Assembly: GCA_024689865.1 (NCBI GenBank)
Contig: JAILDA010000028.1
Span: forward strand, 1 to 34,961
DNA: 34,961 nucleotides
Origin: Clostridia bacterium
GTDB lineage: Bacteria; Bacillota; Clostridia; Peptostreptococcales; Anaerovoracaceae
Direction of reading: 5' to 3'
The notes under the pieces were generated by a model that saw nothing but the letters and a program-made list of their open reading frames with translations, did not search any database and was not told the DNA's origin. The position numbers were made by a program, and so were the translations under genes. Within the stretch, counting starts at the first letter, position 1. The number at the start of each line of letters is the position of its first letter. Below, one piece after another: positions 8,843-16,880 of the stretch.

Positions 8843-10215
8843 GTCTCCTCCGAGTTTCTTATTAATTCCGCTACCTGTCCCAGTCCCGTGGAATTGGAAC
8901 CTTTAACAAGCACGGCGTCTCCCTCTTTAAGTATCTGCAGGATCATGTCCTTTACGGAATCCAGATCCGCAAGTCCTATGGTGCTGGTGCCGGTAGTTCC
9001 GGCTTCCCTTACACCCTTGAAATACAGGTCTTTTCTACTGCCTACGGCTATTATCATGTCCACGCCGCTCTCCGCCGCAAAACGTCCTACTTCCGTATGT
9101 CCGCTCTCGTCCGCGCCGCCAAGTTCCAGCATGTCGCCGAGCACGGCTATGCGCCTTTTCGCGTCCACTCCGCAGAGCGCGGATATGCCCGCCTTCATGG
9201 AATCCGGGCTGGCGTTGTAGCTGTCGTCCAGCAGATAGATGCCCCCGATCTTTACCGCCTTAAGCCTGCGGTCGGTGGCGATGACGTTCTTAAGAGCGGC
9301 CGAAGCTTCCTCCAGGCTGATGTCCATCTGAAGCCCCGCGGCTATCGCAAGACACGCGTCCAGAGCATTATGCTCTCCAAGAAGAGGGAGCTCGAATCTT
9401 ACGTTATTTACATAAAACTCTATTCCGTCTTCTCCTTTATTTTTCACATCTTTATAGTCTATGTCCTGTCCTACCAGAACTATCTTGAAATTGCTCTTGT
9501 TGAGGGCTCTTTCCCTTATCTCTTTCTCGGTCTTAAGGTAGTCAGAGCGGGAGTTAACGACCAGCGTGCAATCGTCCGTAAACGGCAGGACTATCTCCAG
9601 CTTGGCGTCTGCAATGGCGTCGCGGCTTCCGAGCCTCTCCATGTGCGACACGCCGACGTTGGTTATTATGGCTATCTCCGGCTTGACCCAGGTAACGTAC
9701 TCTTCTATCTCGCCCTTGTGGTCCATCCCCATCTCGAAGACTATGCACTGAGTGGTCTCATCCGCAAGGAAACAGGTAAGACATACGCCCAGGTGCGTGT
9801 TGAGGTTCTTCCTGCTGCACACGGTCTTGTACTTCGCGGAAGCTACTGCAGCGGTAAGCATCTTTGTGGTGGTCTTTCCTACGCTTCCGGTAACGCCCAC
9901 CTTCCTTACGTTGAACTGCGCCACGTAAGCCTCCGCCATGCGCTTGAAGCCCTCCATGGTATCGTCCACTCGTATCACCACGCTGCCCGGAAGTTCCGGT
10001 ATGTCCTGGCTTACCAGAAAGGCTCTGCAGCCCAGATCGTAGGCGGATTTTACGTAGTTGTGTCCGTTGTTTATTTCTCCTATCACGCAAACGAAAAGGT
10101 CGCCGTCCGCGCACTCTCTGGAGTCTATCTTAATGTCCCTTACAAGGTATTCCGGATCTCCCGTAAGCTTTCCGCCGCAGGCATCCGCCAAAAATCTTGC
10201 GCTAGTGGGTCTCAT
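8827..10215 (-). CDS. murF: UDP-N-acetylmuramoyl-tripeptide--D-alanyl-D-alanine ligase MurF
   Basis: Ligase adding D-Ala-D-Ala to the UDP-MurNAc tripeptide, the last cytoplasmic nucleotide-precursor step (462 aa). It has a MurF-type P-loop (GSVGKTTTK, from residue 110), the LLDDSYNASPDSMKAGI block, and the MurF-diagnostic VLGDMLELG. These separate it from MurE, which has GTNGKTTT and other C-terminal motifs. It overlaps the end of ftsI by 14 bases and the start of murD by 16. The compressed order ftsI-murF-murD means that murE and mraY are missing from their normal positions. Confidence 0.95.
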   Translation of the reverse strand: MRPTSARFLADACGGKLTGDPEYLVRDIKIDSRECADGDLFVCVIGEINNGHNYVKSAYDLGCRAFLVSQDIPELPGSVVIRVDDTMEGFKRMAEAYVAQFNVRKVGVTGSVGKTTTKMLTAAVASAKYKTVCSRKNLNTHLGVCLTCFLADETTQCIVFEMGMDHKGEIEEYVTWVKPEIAIITNVGVSHMERLGSRDAIADAKLEIVLPFTDDCTLVVNSRSDYLKTEKEIRERALNKSNFKIVLVGQDIDYKDVKNKGEDGIEFYVNNVRFELPLLGEHNALDACLAIAAGLQMDISLEEASAALKNVIATDRRLKAVKIGGIYLLDDSYNASPDSMKAGISALCGVDAKRRIAVLGDMLELGGADESGHTEVGRFAAESGVDMIIAVGSRKDLYFKGVREAGTTGTSTIGLADLDSVKDMILQILKEGDAVLVKGSNSTGLGQVAELIRNSEETWKRS

Positions 10216-12280
10216 TGTTCTCTTCCTCGTCTGTTATTATTTCGTAGTATATCGTTACGGTGGACTCTTTGTTGACCTCCGTGCCTGGCTTCGGGTACTG
10301 ATCGGTCACCATCAACTTTACGCTGTTGGGATCCTCAAGCGCCGGCGACAGATTGTAGTTCAGGTGCTTTCCGGCAAGCCTTCCGATGACGTCTTCCATG
10401 TCGTCGCCCGTAAGATCGGGGACGGTGGTAAGCTTGCTGTTGAGTCTCTTAAGTTCCGCATCCGTGTAATGCGGCTGTATGTTCATGTATTTCAGGACCG
10501 CTTCCATTACTTCTTTGGCGGCCGGAGCAGCGGTGTTACTTCCCTGATTGTTCTTTACCTTAGGAGTATCGCAGATCACCAGGACCACCATCTTCGGGTC
10601 GTCTATGGGCGCCACACCTATGAAGGACGCGAACACGTCCCTGTCGCTGGAATAGCCGCCGGCCACAGGCTTGTTCGCGGTACCGGTCTTGCCGCCGATG
10701 CGGTATCCGGAGATCCTGGCCTTGCCCGCGCCGCCTTCGGAAACGACGTATTCCATTATCTCAAGCATCTCCTGAGCGGTCTGCGCGCTTATCGGGACGC
10801 TCTTTACGGTCCTTCCGAAGCTCTCCACAAGCTTGCCGTCCGCGTCGCGTATCTCCTTAACAAGGTGAGGCTCCAGAAGGAACCCGCCGTTTGCCAGCGC
10901 GGAGACTGCAGTTACAAGGCTTACAGGAGTAAGAGCTATGCCCTGTCCGAAGGACATGGTAGAGATCTCTACTATGTTGGCCTCGGCTCTGGTATAGATC
11001 ATGTTGTCGGCTTCGCCCGGATAATCCACGCCGGTCTTCTTGTGAAGGCCGAAGGCCTCTATTCCGTTGTAGAAGGTATTCTTTCCCATCCTCTGGGCTA
11101 TGTCCACCAGCGCCATGTTGCAGGAATTTCCTACAGCCTTTGCAAGGCTCTGGTTGCCGTGACCGCCCGGATAGCACCAGCACTTTATGGTACGGTCCGC
11201 CACTCTGGTGTAACCGCCGCAGTAGAAACCGTCCCTGGTGGTTATGGCTCCGGAGTCCAGAGCTATGGATGTAGTTACGAGCTTGAACGTGGAGCCCGGT
11301 TCGTACACGTCGCAGAAAAGAAAGGATCTCCACATCTTGTTCCAGTACGCCACCTTCTCCGCGTCCGACATCTTGGCGAACTTCTCCTCGTCCCCTGCTC
11401 TGGGAGCTCTGGGGTCGTTGGGGTCGAACTCATCCGTCTGCACCGCCGCAAGTATGTCCGCGGTGTTGGGATCCATTATTATTATGGATACTCTGTCGGA
11501 TTCGCTCTGTTTGAGCCACTTCTGCGCGACCTCCTCCGCTATGTTCTGGATGTTCATGTCCAGAGTGGTTACGATGGTGTAGCCGTCGTCGGTGCTGTAA
11601 TACTTATTGGTGCCGTAGACCAGCGGGTTTCCGCTCCTGTCCTTGCTGCTTATCCATCTTCCGTTCATTCCGGAAAGGAATCTGTCGTAGTAGAGCTCAA
11701 GGCCCGTCATGCCGTCGCCGTCGTCGTTGGTGAGTCCTACAAGCTGGCAGCCGAACCTGCCCATGGGATAGTAGCGCATAACGTCGTCCACTATCTCCAG
11801 GCCAGCCAGATCCGCCTTGCGCAGAGCGTCGGCCTTCTCATCGTCCACATGCTTTGCCAGCCTTATGAGAGTCTTGTCGGAAGTGAGTATGTCGTAGACG
11901 TCGCTTCTCTCCATTCCGAGTATTTCCGTTATGGTCTGTATCTCTTCGCTGAGATTCTTTTCTATCTCCTCGGTGGTCTTGCCGTTTCCTTTTACGGTCT
12001 TGGGACGCACCCAGATGGTGTTTGTGGACGCGCTTACCGCAAGAGCGTTGCCGTTGCTGTCTTCTATGCCTCCGCGAACGGCCGTTACGACGCTGTCGTC
12101 GGTCTGCTGCTTAAGCGCCTTCTGGGCGTACTCGTCGCCCTTTATCACCATGTGCCATCCCAGTCTTAAGGCCAGCGCGGCGAAGCATATCATCATAAAG
12201 AAAAAGACGAAAAGCATACGGCTGCGGTTTTTATAGCCTGTTTTCGTCCTTTTTGCCTCTTTGAACAGTTTAAACTTCAT
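10202..12280 (-). CDS. Class B penicillin-binding protein with PASTA domain (FtsI/SpoVD/PBP2B type)
   Basis: Membrane-anchored D,D-transpeptidase that crosslinks septal (or spore cortex) peptidoglycan (692 aa). One transmembrane helix at residues ~21-40 is followed by the PBP dimerisation domain. The transpeptidase domain has all three active-site motifs: STFK at 330-333, SCN at 386-388 and KTG at 531-533. A single PASTA domain (~618-680, TTVPDLTGDDMEDVIGRL onward) ends the protein, with an acidic tail. This is the partner expected for FtsW. Whether it serves vegetative division or sporulation cannot be told from sequence; only one such gene lies in the cluster, which favours the division role. 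A terminator-like hairpin lies just upstream. Confidence 0.93.
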   Translation of the reverse strand: MKFKLFKEAKRTKTGYKNRSRMLFVFFFMMICFAALALRLGWHMVIKGDEYAQKALKQQTDDSVVTAVRGGIEDSNGNALAVSASTNTIWVRPKTVKGNGKTTEEIEKNLSEEIQTITEILGMERSDVYDILTSDKTLIRLAKHVDDEKADALRKADLAGLEIVDDVMRYYPMGRFGCQLVGLTNDDGDGMTGLELYYDRFLSGMNGRWISSKDRSGNPLVYGTNKYYSTDDGYTIVTTLDMNIQNIAEEVAQKWLKQSESDRVSIIIMDPNTADILAAVQTDEFDPNDPRAPRAGDEEKFAKMSDAEKVAYWNKMWRSFLFCDVYEPGSTFKLVTTSIALDSGAITTRDGFYCGGYTRVADRTIKCWCYPGGHGNQSLAKAVGNSCNMALVDIAQRMGKNTFYNGIEAFGLHKKTGVDYPGEADNMIYTRAEANIVEISTMSFGQGIALTPVSLVTAVSALANGGFLLEPHLVKEIRDADGKLVESFGRTVKSVPISAQTAQEMLEIMEYVVSEGGAGKARISGYRIGGKTGTANKPVAGGYSSDRDVFASFIGVAPIDDPKMVVLVICDTPKVKNNQGSNTAAPAAKEVMEAVLKYMNIQPHYTDAELKRLNSKLTTVPDLTGDDMEDVIGRLAGKHLNYNLSPALEDPNSVKLMVTDQYPKPGTEVNKESTVTIYYEIITDEEENNETH

Positions 12281-12301
12281 GCTCTGCCTTTCCCTTAATA
12301 T

Positions 12302-12331
12302 AAAAAACAGCGCCGTGTTTTGATCCGGCGC
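12302..12331 (-). terminator. Terminator-like hairpin between ftsL and ftsI
   Basis: Minus strand GCGCCG pairs with CGGCGC across a 10-base loop and is followed by TGTTTTTTAT. It fills the 61-base gap between ftsL and the transpeptidase gene. It would act as a partial terminator or attenuator inside the operon, because seven genes that need transcription lie downstream and I see no clear promoter between the hairpin and ftsI. Confidence 0.6.
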
Positions 12332-12341
12332 GTATCATGTT

Positions 12342-12671
12342 TTACCGATAGACATTTTCCCTTAGAGCCAGAGCAAAGTCCTCGACGGACTCACTGTCTC
12401 CTTTCAGGTATATGATGTCTGCGAATTCGGCGCGCACCATTCCCAGCTCCTGGGCCTTTTGCTCCAGGCTTGCTATGTTTGCCCTGATGCTCACCTTGGC
12501 CTCCGTGCTCCTTATCTGCCAGGAGGCCTGCTGTATCTTGTTGTTAACAGTGTTGATCTCGTACTGCAGCTCCGATGCGCTTGCGTTGAGCCATACTATC
12601 CCTACGCAGAAAACGCATATCAAAAGTATAAGGATCAAAATCTTTGTCTTGTACTTAAGAATGCTGCTCAT
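12342..12671 (-). CDS. ftsL: Cell division protein FtsL (septum formation initiator-like)
   Basis: Small bitopic divisome protein (109 aa). A short basic N-terminus is followed by one transmembrane helix (~9-30). An extracytoplasmic coiled-coil stretch (~33-80) comes next, with SLEQKAQELGM ending the coil as is typical of FtsL/DivIC. Identification rests on position (between rsmH and the class B PBP), length and topology, because the family is poorly conserved. It follows rsmH by 8 bases. The product would form a complex with FtsQ/DivIB and a DivIC protein and regulate the FtsW-PBP pair. Confidence 0.82.
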   Translation of the reverse strand: MSSILKYKTKILILILLICVFCVGIVWLNASASELQYEINTVNNKIQQASWQIRSTEAKVSIRANIASLEQKAQELGMVRAEFADIIYLKGDSESVEDFALALRENVYR

Positions 12672-12679
12672 CTTTTCTC

Positions 12680-13615
12680 CTACAGTTTCTCTATTATCCT
12701 GAGCTTGGCGCTTCTGGCTCTGGGATTTGCCGCCAGCTCTTCTTCACCCGCAGTTACGGGTTTTCTTGTGATCTTCTTTATGTCGGGCTTCTTTCCGCAT
12801 ACGCACACCGGGAAGTCCGGCGGGCACGTGCACGGGTCCAGGCGCTTTTCGAAGACGTTCTTTACTATCCTGTCTTCCAGCGAATGAAAGCTTATGACCG
12901 CAAGCCTTCCGCCGGGAGCAAGCACGTCTATGAAGTCCGATACCGCGCCTTCAAGGCGCCCCAGTTCGTTGTTGACCTCTATCCGTATAGCCTGAAACGT
13001 TCTCTTAGCCGGATGCGGCCCTTCTCTCCTCGCCTGAGCCGGTATGGCTGCCTTTATGATCCTTACCAGTTCCGACGTGGTGCTTATTCTGTTCTTTTCT
13101 CTTTCTTTAACGATGAACTGCGCTATGCGCGCCGCCCAGCGTTCCTCGCCGTACTCGGATATTATCCGCACTAGCTCTTCTTTGCCGTAGCCGTTGACTA
13201 CGTCCTCAGCACGGAGGCTCCCCTGCGCGTCCATGCGCATATCCAAAGGAGCGTCGTGCATGTAGGAAAAACCTCTTTCCGGGTTGTCCAGCTGGAAACT
13301 CGATACACCGAGGTCCAGCAGAGCCCCGTCTGCCTTTTCCGTTCCCAGTTCGGAAAGCACCAGCTTTACGTCGGAATAGTTGCTTTTGATCAGGCTCTTT
13401 CTGCAGCCGAAGCCTTCGAGTCGTTTGCCCGCAGCTTCGATCGCGTCGCTGTCGCAGTCTATCCCTATGAGCCATCCGTCCGGACCAAGCCGTTCGCAGA
13501 TCCCCGAGGAGTGCCCGGCTCCGCCGAGCGTGCCGTCTATGTAAGTTCCGCCGCTTTTTATATCCAGTCCCTCGATGACTTCTTCATAAAGGACCGGTAC
13601 GTGACTGAACTCCAT
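12680..13615 (-). CDS. rsmH: 16S rRNA (cytosine-1402-N4)-methyltransferase RsmH (MraW)
   Basis: S-adenosylmethionine-dependent enzyme that methylates N4 of C1402 in 16S rRNA (311 aa, normal length). It shows the family start [13 protein letters not shown], the SAM-binding loop [10 protein letters not shown] at 27-36, [18 protein letters not shown] in the middle, and [13 protein letters not shown] near residue 250. A C-terminal cysteine pair region ([16 protein letters not shown]) is normal for the family. It starts 3 bases after the mraZ stop and is transcribed with it from the mraZ promoter. Confidence 0.97.
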   Translation of the reverse strand: MEFSHVPVLYEEVIEGLDIKSGGTYIDGTLGGAGHSSGICERLGPDGWLIGIDCDSDAIEAAGKRLEGFGCRKSLIKSNYSDVKLVLSELGTEKADGALLDLGVSSFQLDNPERGFSYMHDAPLDMRMDAQGSLRAEDVVNGYGKEELVRIISEYGEERWAARIAQFIVKEREKNRISTTSELVRIIKAAIPAQARREGPHPAKRTFQAIRIEVNNELGRLEGAVSDFIDVLAPGGRLAVISFHSLEDRIVKNVFEKRLDPCTCPPDFPVCVCGKKPDIKKITRKPVTAGEEELAANPRARSAKLRIIEKL

Positions 13616-13618
13616 CGG

Positions 13619-14050
13619 CTATACCTTGTAGGTCTCCGAGAACCTTGCGAAGTCCTTAGGACCAAGCTTTCCGCCGTTTGCGGAATCGTCGTAGACTTCT
13701 CTGGACCAGAGCTCCACTCTGTCCAGCATGCCTAGTGTTACAAGTTCCTTATCCATTCGCGCCACATCTTTATATGACGCCGGTATAAGGAGCCTGCCCT
13801 GCCTGTCGATCTCGCAGTCTGTCGCGTTGGCGAAGATGTAGCGGATGAAGGCTCTTGCGTTCTCGTCCGAGCGCGGCAGCGCGGCAAGCTTTTGCTGCTG
13901 CTCCGCCCACGTGGACATAGGATAGAGGATCAGACACTCGTCAAGGCCCCTGGTAAGAACGCACTTCGGACCGAGCTCTTCCCTGAACTTGGCCGGAATT
14001 ATCACGCGGTTCTTAGCGTCTATGGAGTTTTGATAGGTGCCCATGAACAT
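13619..14050 (-). CDS. mraZ: Transcriptional regulator MraZ
   Basis: First gene of the dcw cluster, encoding a DNA-binding autoregulator with two SpoVT/AbrB-like half-domains (143 aa, normal length). The first repeat is MFMGTYQNSIDAKNRVIIPAKF and the second is the DCEIDRQGRLLIPASY block; the pair form the swapped-hairpin DNA-binding surface. The start at 14050 gives the conserved N-terminus, with a weak AAAGGG site 10-12 bases upstream. Three AAAGTGG repeats in the upstream region match what is known of MraZ boxes in Firmicutes and Mollicutes, so autoregulation of the whole cluster is likely. Confidence 0.96.
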   Translation of the reverse strand: MFMGTYQNSIDAKNRVIIPAKFREELGPKCVLTRGLDECLILYPMSTWAEQQQKLAALPRSDENARAFIRYIFANATDCEIDRQGRLLIPASYKDVARMDKELVTLGMLDRVELWSREVYDDSANGGKLGPKDFARFSETYKV

Positions 14051-14192
14051 GGATCGTCTACCCTTTCTTTCCCCTTGATTCTCTTTCCCGATAACTCTTT
14101 TGAGACCCCGCCGCGATCCCCTTTCGCGGCCTCCGGGATCCCCAATGCCTCTTTTGAACAGGCGACAAAACCCCCTTTTCGGGTTTGCGTCT

Positions 14193-14261
14193 CCACTTTA
14201 CACCACTTTTGTCCGAAAAACAATATTTTTCCTATAAAAATATGGGAAATTACTCCACTTT
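14193..14261 (-). promoter_or_regulatory. MraZ-box candidates: three AAAGTGG direct repeats
   Basis: On the minus strand AAAGTGG occurs at 14203-14209 and 14193-14199, exactly 10 bases apart (one helical turn), and again at 14255-14261. MraZ proteins are known to bind short GTGG-containing direct repeats in front of their own gene. The position and spacing fit, though the third copy is 52 bases from the nearest other box. Confidence 0.65.
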
Positions 14262-14312
14262 TTTTCGCGAAAAGCCTTGAAAAACAAACGTTCTCAAGCG
14301 TTTTCCAAGATA

Positions 14313-14339
14313 TAGTGGTATAAGGCTGACATACCACTA
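14313..14339. repeat. 9-bp inverted repeat TAGTGGTAT-N9-ATACCACTA
   Basis: Perfect 9-bp arms (14313-14321 and 14331-14339) separated by nine bases. The arms share the AGTGG core of the MraZ-box candidates but in opposite orientations. With no T-tract it resembles an operator for a dimeric regulator acting on mraZ, rnhB or both more than a terminator. Confidence 0.6.
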
Positions 14340-14399
14340 AATATAGTTTTTGGCATTTCCGGACGGTACAAAGAAAATGACATGGACCGCCCTCCCCTG

Positions 14400-14408
14400 T
14401 GGTATAAT
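14400..14408 (+). promoter_or_regulatory. Extended -10 promoter for rnhB
   Basis: TGG-TATAAT (TGn extended -10) lies 20 bases before the rnhB ATG. No good -35 is present (ATGACA is 20 bases upstream), as is common with extended -10 promoters. The predicted start of transcription falls almost on the AGGCGGAG ribosome-binding site, giving a very short leader. Confidence 0.45.
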
Positions 14409-14428
14409 GTCAGGCGGAGCGTAACATC

Positions 14429-15070
14429 ATGAATAAACAGGAACGAGAAGAAAAACAACGCCGGAAACTGGAAGAGATGCTCAGCTTCGAACGGGAGCTC
14501 TGGGGAGCCGGTAAAGAGTTCGTTGCAGGAGTGGACGAAGTCGGAAGAGGCCCTCTCGCCGGCCCGGTGGTCACGGCCGCGGTAATACTCCCCAAGGACT
14601 TTTCGCTGATCGGAGTGGACGACTCCAAGAAGCTGTCGCCCAAAAGACGCGACGAGCTATTCGATCAGATAAAAGAAGCGGCCGTTTGCTGGGCGATAGG
14701 ACGCCGCGAGCCCGCCAGGATAGACGAGATCAACATTCTGGAAGCCACCAAGGAAGCCATGGCAGACGCCATAAAGTCGCTGCCCGTAAAACCGCAGCAT
14801 GTTCTGATAGACGCCGTAAGGCTTCCGGGTCTGGACATGCCGCAGACATCCATAATAAAAGGCGACGCGCGCTCCGTATCCATAGCCGCCGCAAGCATCC
14901 TGGCTAAAGTGACCAGGGACCGCGAGATGGAGGAAATGGCAAAGATATACCCCGGCTATGCCTTCGAGTCCAACAAGGGCTACGGCACGGCCGCTCACTA
15001 CGAAGGGCTTAAGGCTCAAGGCCCCTGCCCCATCCACAGAAAAACGTTTTTACCAAAGGAGGAAACATGA
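14429..15070 (+). CDS. rnhB: Ribonuclease HII
   Basis: Endonuclease that cuts RNA in RNA-DNA hybrids and removes single ribonucleotides from DNA (213 aa). A charged N-terminal extension (~25 residues, rich in E, K and R) precedes the RNase HII fold. Motifs are GVDEVGRGPLAGPVV (catalytic D and E), VGVDDSKKL-type ...GVDDSKKLSPKRR, VLIDAVRLPG (catalytic D) and ASILAKVTRDREM. The start at 14429 has GGCGGAG about 9 bases upstream. Its stop overlaps the next start as ATGA, so translation of the peptidase gene is coupled to it. It diverges from mraZ. Confidence 0.96.
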   Translation: MNKQEREEKQRRKLEEMLSFERELWGAGKEFVAGVDEVGRGPLAGPVVTAAVILPKDFSLIGVDDSKKLSPKRRDELFDQIKEAAVCWAIGRREPARIDEINILEATKEAMADAIKSLPVKPQHVLIDAVRLPGLDMPQTSIIKGDARSVSIAAASILAKVTRDREMEEMAKIYPGYAFESNKGYGTAAHYEGLKAQGPCPIHRKTFLPKEET

Positions 15071-16770
15071 CATTTAAGGAAATGCCCTACAGCCGTTACG
15101 ACTGCGAGCAGCTGAAGAAGGACCTGGCAGAGCTTACGAAGAGCCTGTCCGCCGCAAAGACCTACGAGGAAGCAAAAGCCGTCTTCCTTAAGAACGAGGA
15201 AGAAGGAAAACATTTCGAGACCGCCGTAACGCTTGCCCAGGTGCGCCACAGCATAGACACCCGCGACAAGTTCTACGAGGAAGAATGCAACTACTACAAC
15301 CGCATGCTGCCCGAAGTGGAGGAATACTCCCAGCAGTGGAACCTTGCCATGCTTAACAGCCCGTTCCGCGCGGATTTCGAAAAGGAATACGGCGATCTGA
15401 TGTTCATAAACACGGAGATATCGCTCAAGACCTTCTCCCCGGACATCGTCCCGCAGATGCAGCAGGAGAACGACCTTACCCAGGAATACGAAAAACTCCT
15501 TGCCAGCGCGCAGATCCCCTTCCGCGGAAAGACTTACACCCTTGCGCAGCTCGGACCCTACAAGGTGGATCCGGACGACGCCACCAGAAAAGAAGCTTAC
15601 CTGGCCGAAGGTACCTGGTACAAAGAGAATCAGGCCAAGTTCGACGAATACTACGACAAGCTTACGCACCTTCGCGACGAGATGGGAAAAAAGCTCGGAT
15701 ACGAAGGCTACACCACGCTGGGATATTACCGCATGGACCGCAACTGCTACACCAAGGAAGACGTGGAGAAGTTCCGCGCAGCTGTAGTGAAGTACCTCGT
15801 GCCGGTAGCCGAAAAGATATACAAAAAGCAGGCAGAGCGCCTTGGATGCGAGTATCCCATGAGCTTCTACAACTCCGTGCTGGAGTTCCGCAGCGGCAAC
15901 CCCAAACCCGCCGGCGGCAGAGACTATCTTGTGGAAGCAGGACAGCGTTTCTACGACGATCTTTCTCCGGAGACCTCTAAATTCTTCAGGACCATGCGCG
16001 AGATGGACCTCATGGATCTGCTCTCCACCGAAGGCAAGCAGTCCGGAGGTTACTGCACATCCATACCGGACTACAACGTGCCCTTCATATTCGCTAATTT
16101 CAACGGCACCCAGCACGATGTGGAGGTCATAACCCACGAAGCCGGCCACGCGTTCGAAGCATGGATGAACATAGACCGCGTTCCCAGCAGCTACATCTGG
16201 CCGGGAATGGAATCCGCGGAGGTGCATTCAATGTCCATGGAGTTCTTCGGCGAGACATTCGCGGAGGACTTCTTCGGAAAGGACGCGCGCAAGTTCCTCT
16301 ACAGCCATCTGGCAGGCGCCATCACATTCATACCGTACGGCACCATGGTGGACCACTTCCAGCACGAAGTCTACGCCAACCCGGACTGGACGCCGCGTCA
16401 GCGCCACGACTGCTGGAAGAGGCTCATGGGCATCTACACTCCGTGGATAAAACTGGACGGAGAGATCCCATTCTATTCCGACGGCGAACACTGGCAGAGA
16501 CAGCATCACATCTACTCCAGCCCGTTCTATTACATAGATTACTGCCTTGCGCAGACCGTGGCTCTGGAGTTCTGGGCAATGATACAGAAGGACCGCAAGG
16601 ATGCCTGGAAACACTACATGGCTTATACCGTTCAGGGCGGAAGCAGGACATTTACCGACCTTCTTAAGAACGCGGACCTTAAGAGCCCGTTCGAAGAAGA
16701 GACGCTCAGAAGCGTCTGCGCGCAGGCAGACAAGGCGCTGGATGAGTTCGACCTTACAGGCATCGAATAG
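15067..16770 (+). CDS. M3 family oligoendopeptidase (PepF-like)
   Basis: Cytosolic zinc metallopeptidase that degrades short peptides (567 aa). The catalytic HEAGH is at residues 357-361 in VITHEAGHAFEAWM, with the third zinc ligand in MESAEVHSMSMEF about 25 residues later and the substrate-binding HIYSSPFYYIDYCLAQ near 480-500. The N-terminal helical half is typical of M3 oligoendopeptidases. There is no signal peptide, so it acts in the cytoplasm. The gene overlaps rnhB by four bases and is closed by a strong terminator. Length is slightly under that of classical PepF (~600 aa), matching the M3 oligoendopeptidase group common in Clostridia. Confidence 0.93.
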   Translation: MTFKEMPYSRYDCEQLKKDLAELTKSLSAAKTYEEAKAVFLKNEEEGKHFETAVTLAQVRHSIDTRDKFYEEECNYYNRMLPEVEEYSQQWNLAMLNSPFRADFEKEYGDLMFINTEISLKTFSPDIVPQMQQENDLTQEYEKLLASAQIPFRGKTYTLAQLGPYKVDPDDATRKEAYLAEGTWYKENQAKFDEYYDKLTHLRDEMGKKLGYEGYTTLGYYRMDRNCYTKEDVEKFRAAVVKYLVPVAEKIYKKQAERLGCEYPMSFYNSVLEFRSGNPKPAGGRDYLVEAGQRFYDDLSPETSKFFRTMREMDLMDLLSTEGKQSGGYCTSIPDYNVPFIFANFNGTQHDVEVITHEAGHAFEAWMNIDRVPSSYIWPGMESAEVHSMSMEFFGETFAEDFFGKDARKFLYSHLAGAITFIPYGTMVDHFQHEVYANPDWTPRQRHDCWKRLMGIYTPWIKLDGEIPFYSDGEHWQRQHHIYSSPFYYIDYCLAQTVALEFWAMIQKDRKDAWKHYMAYTVQGGSRTFTDLLKNADLKSPFEEETLRSVCAQADKALDEFDLTGIE

Positions 16771-16810
16771 AGCAGAAAAGCCGGCTTGGGAAAGCCAAAG
16801 CATAAAGAAA

Positions 16811-16840
16811 AAGACCGGGAGAACATCCCGGTCTTATTTT
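16811..16840. terminator. Two-way terminator between the M3 peptidase and U32 genes
   Basis: A perfect 10-bp stem (AAGACCGGGA / TCCCGGTCTT) with a 5-base loop GAACA lies between convergent genes. The plus strand continues ATTTTGTCTTTG and the minus strand continues TTTCTTTA, so it can stop transcription from both sides. Confidence 0.88.
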
Positions 16841-16880
16841 GTCTTTGTCGTGTCTGCCGTGTACGGGCAGGCATCTGTTT

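Larger units (their letters stand above)
14051..14428. promoter_or_regulatory. Divergent mraZ/rnhB control region (378 bases, no gene)
   Basis: This is the longest non-coding stretch in the window. It holds, from left to right, a long mraZ 5' leader with a GCCGCGA-N7-TCGCGGC hairpin (14110-14130), two AAAGTGG repeats, an AT-rich inverted repeat ATATTTTT-CCTAT-AAAAATAT (14223-14243), a third AAAGTGG, a 9-bp inverted repeat (14313-14339), and the rnhB -10 box. ORF 14020..14337 on the minus strand lacks any family resemblance and I regard it as chance. The mraZ promoter itself is not clear; TTGTTT-17-TAAAGT overlapping the two left-hand boxes is the best candidate I found. Confidence 0.6.

Noticed and set aside
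10058-12169. 703-aa plus-strand ORF (and the 682-aa ORF at 7172..9220)
   Set aside because: Both lie antisense to well-identified genes (ftsI, murD, ftsW, murF). They have no family motif, odd composition rich in Y, V, H and G, and no ribosome-binding site. Scarcity of TTA, CTA and TCA codons in the true genes leaves long open antisense frames.
14020-14337. 105-aa minus-strand ORF in the mraZ upstream region
   Set aside because: It covers the repeats and leader, has no family resemblance and no ribosome-binding site, and overlaps mraZ out of frame.
15016-16227. 403-aa minus-strand ORF opposite the M3 peptidase
   Set aside because: The opposite frame carries HEAGH and the whole M3 fold; the antisense product has no recognisable domain.
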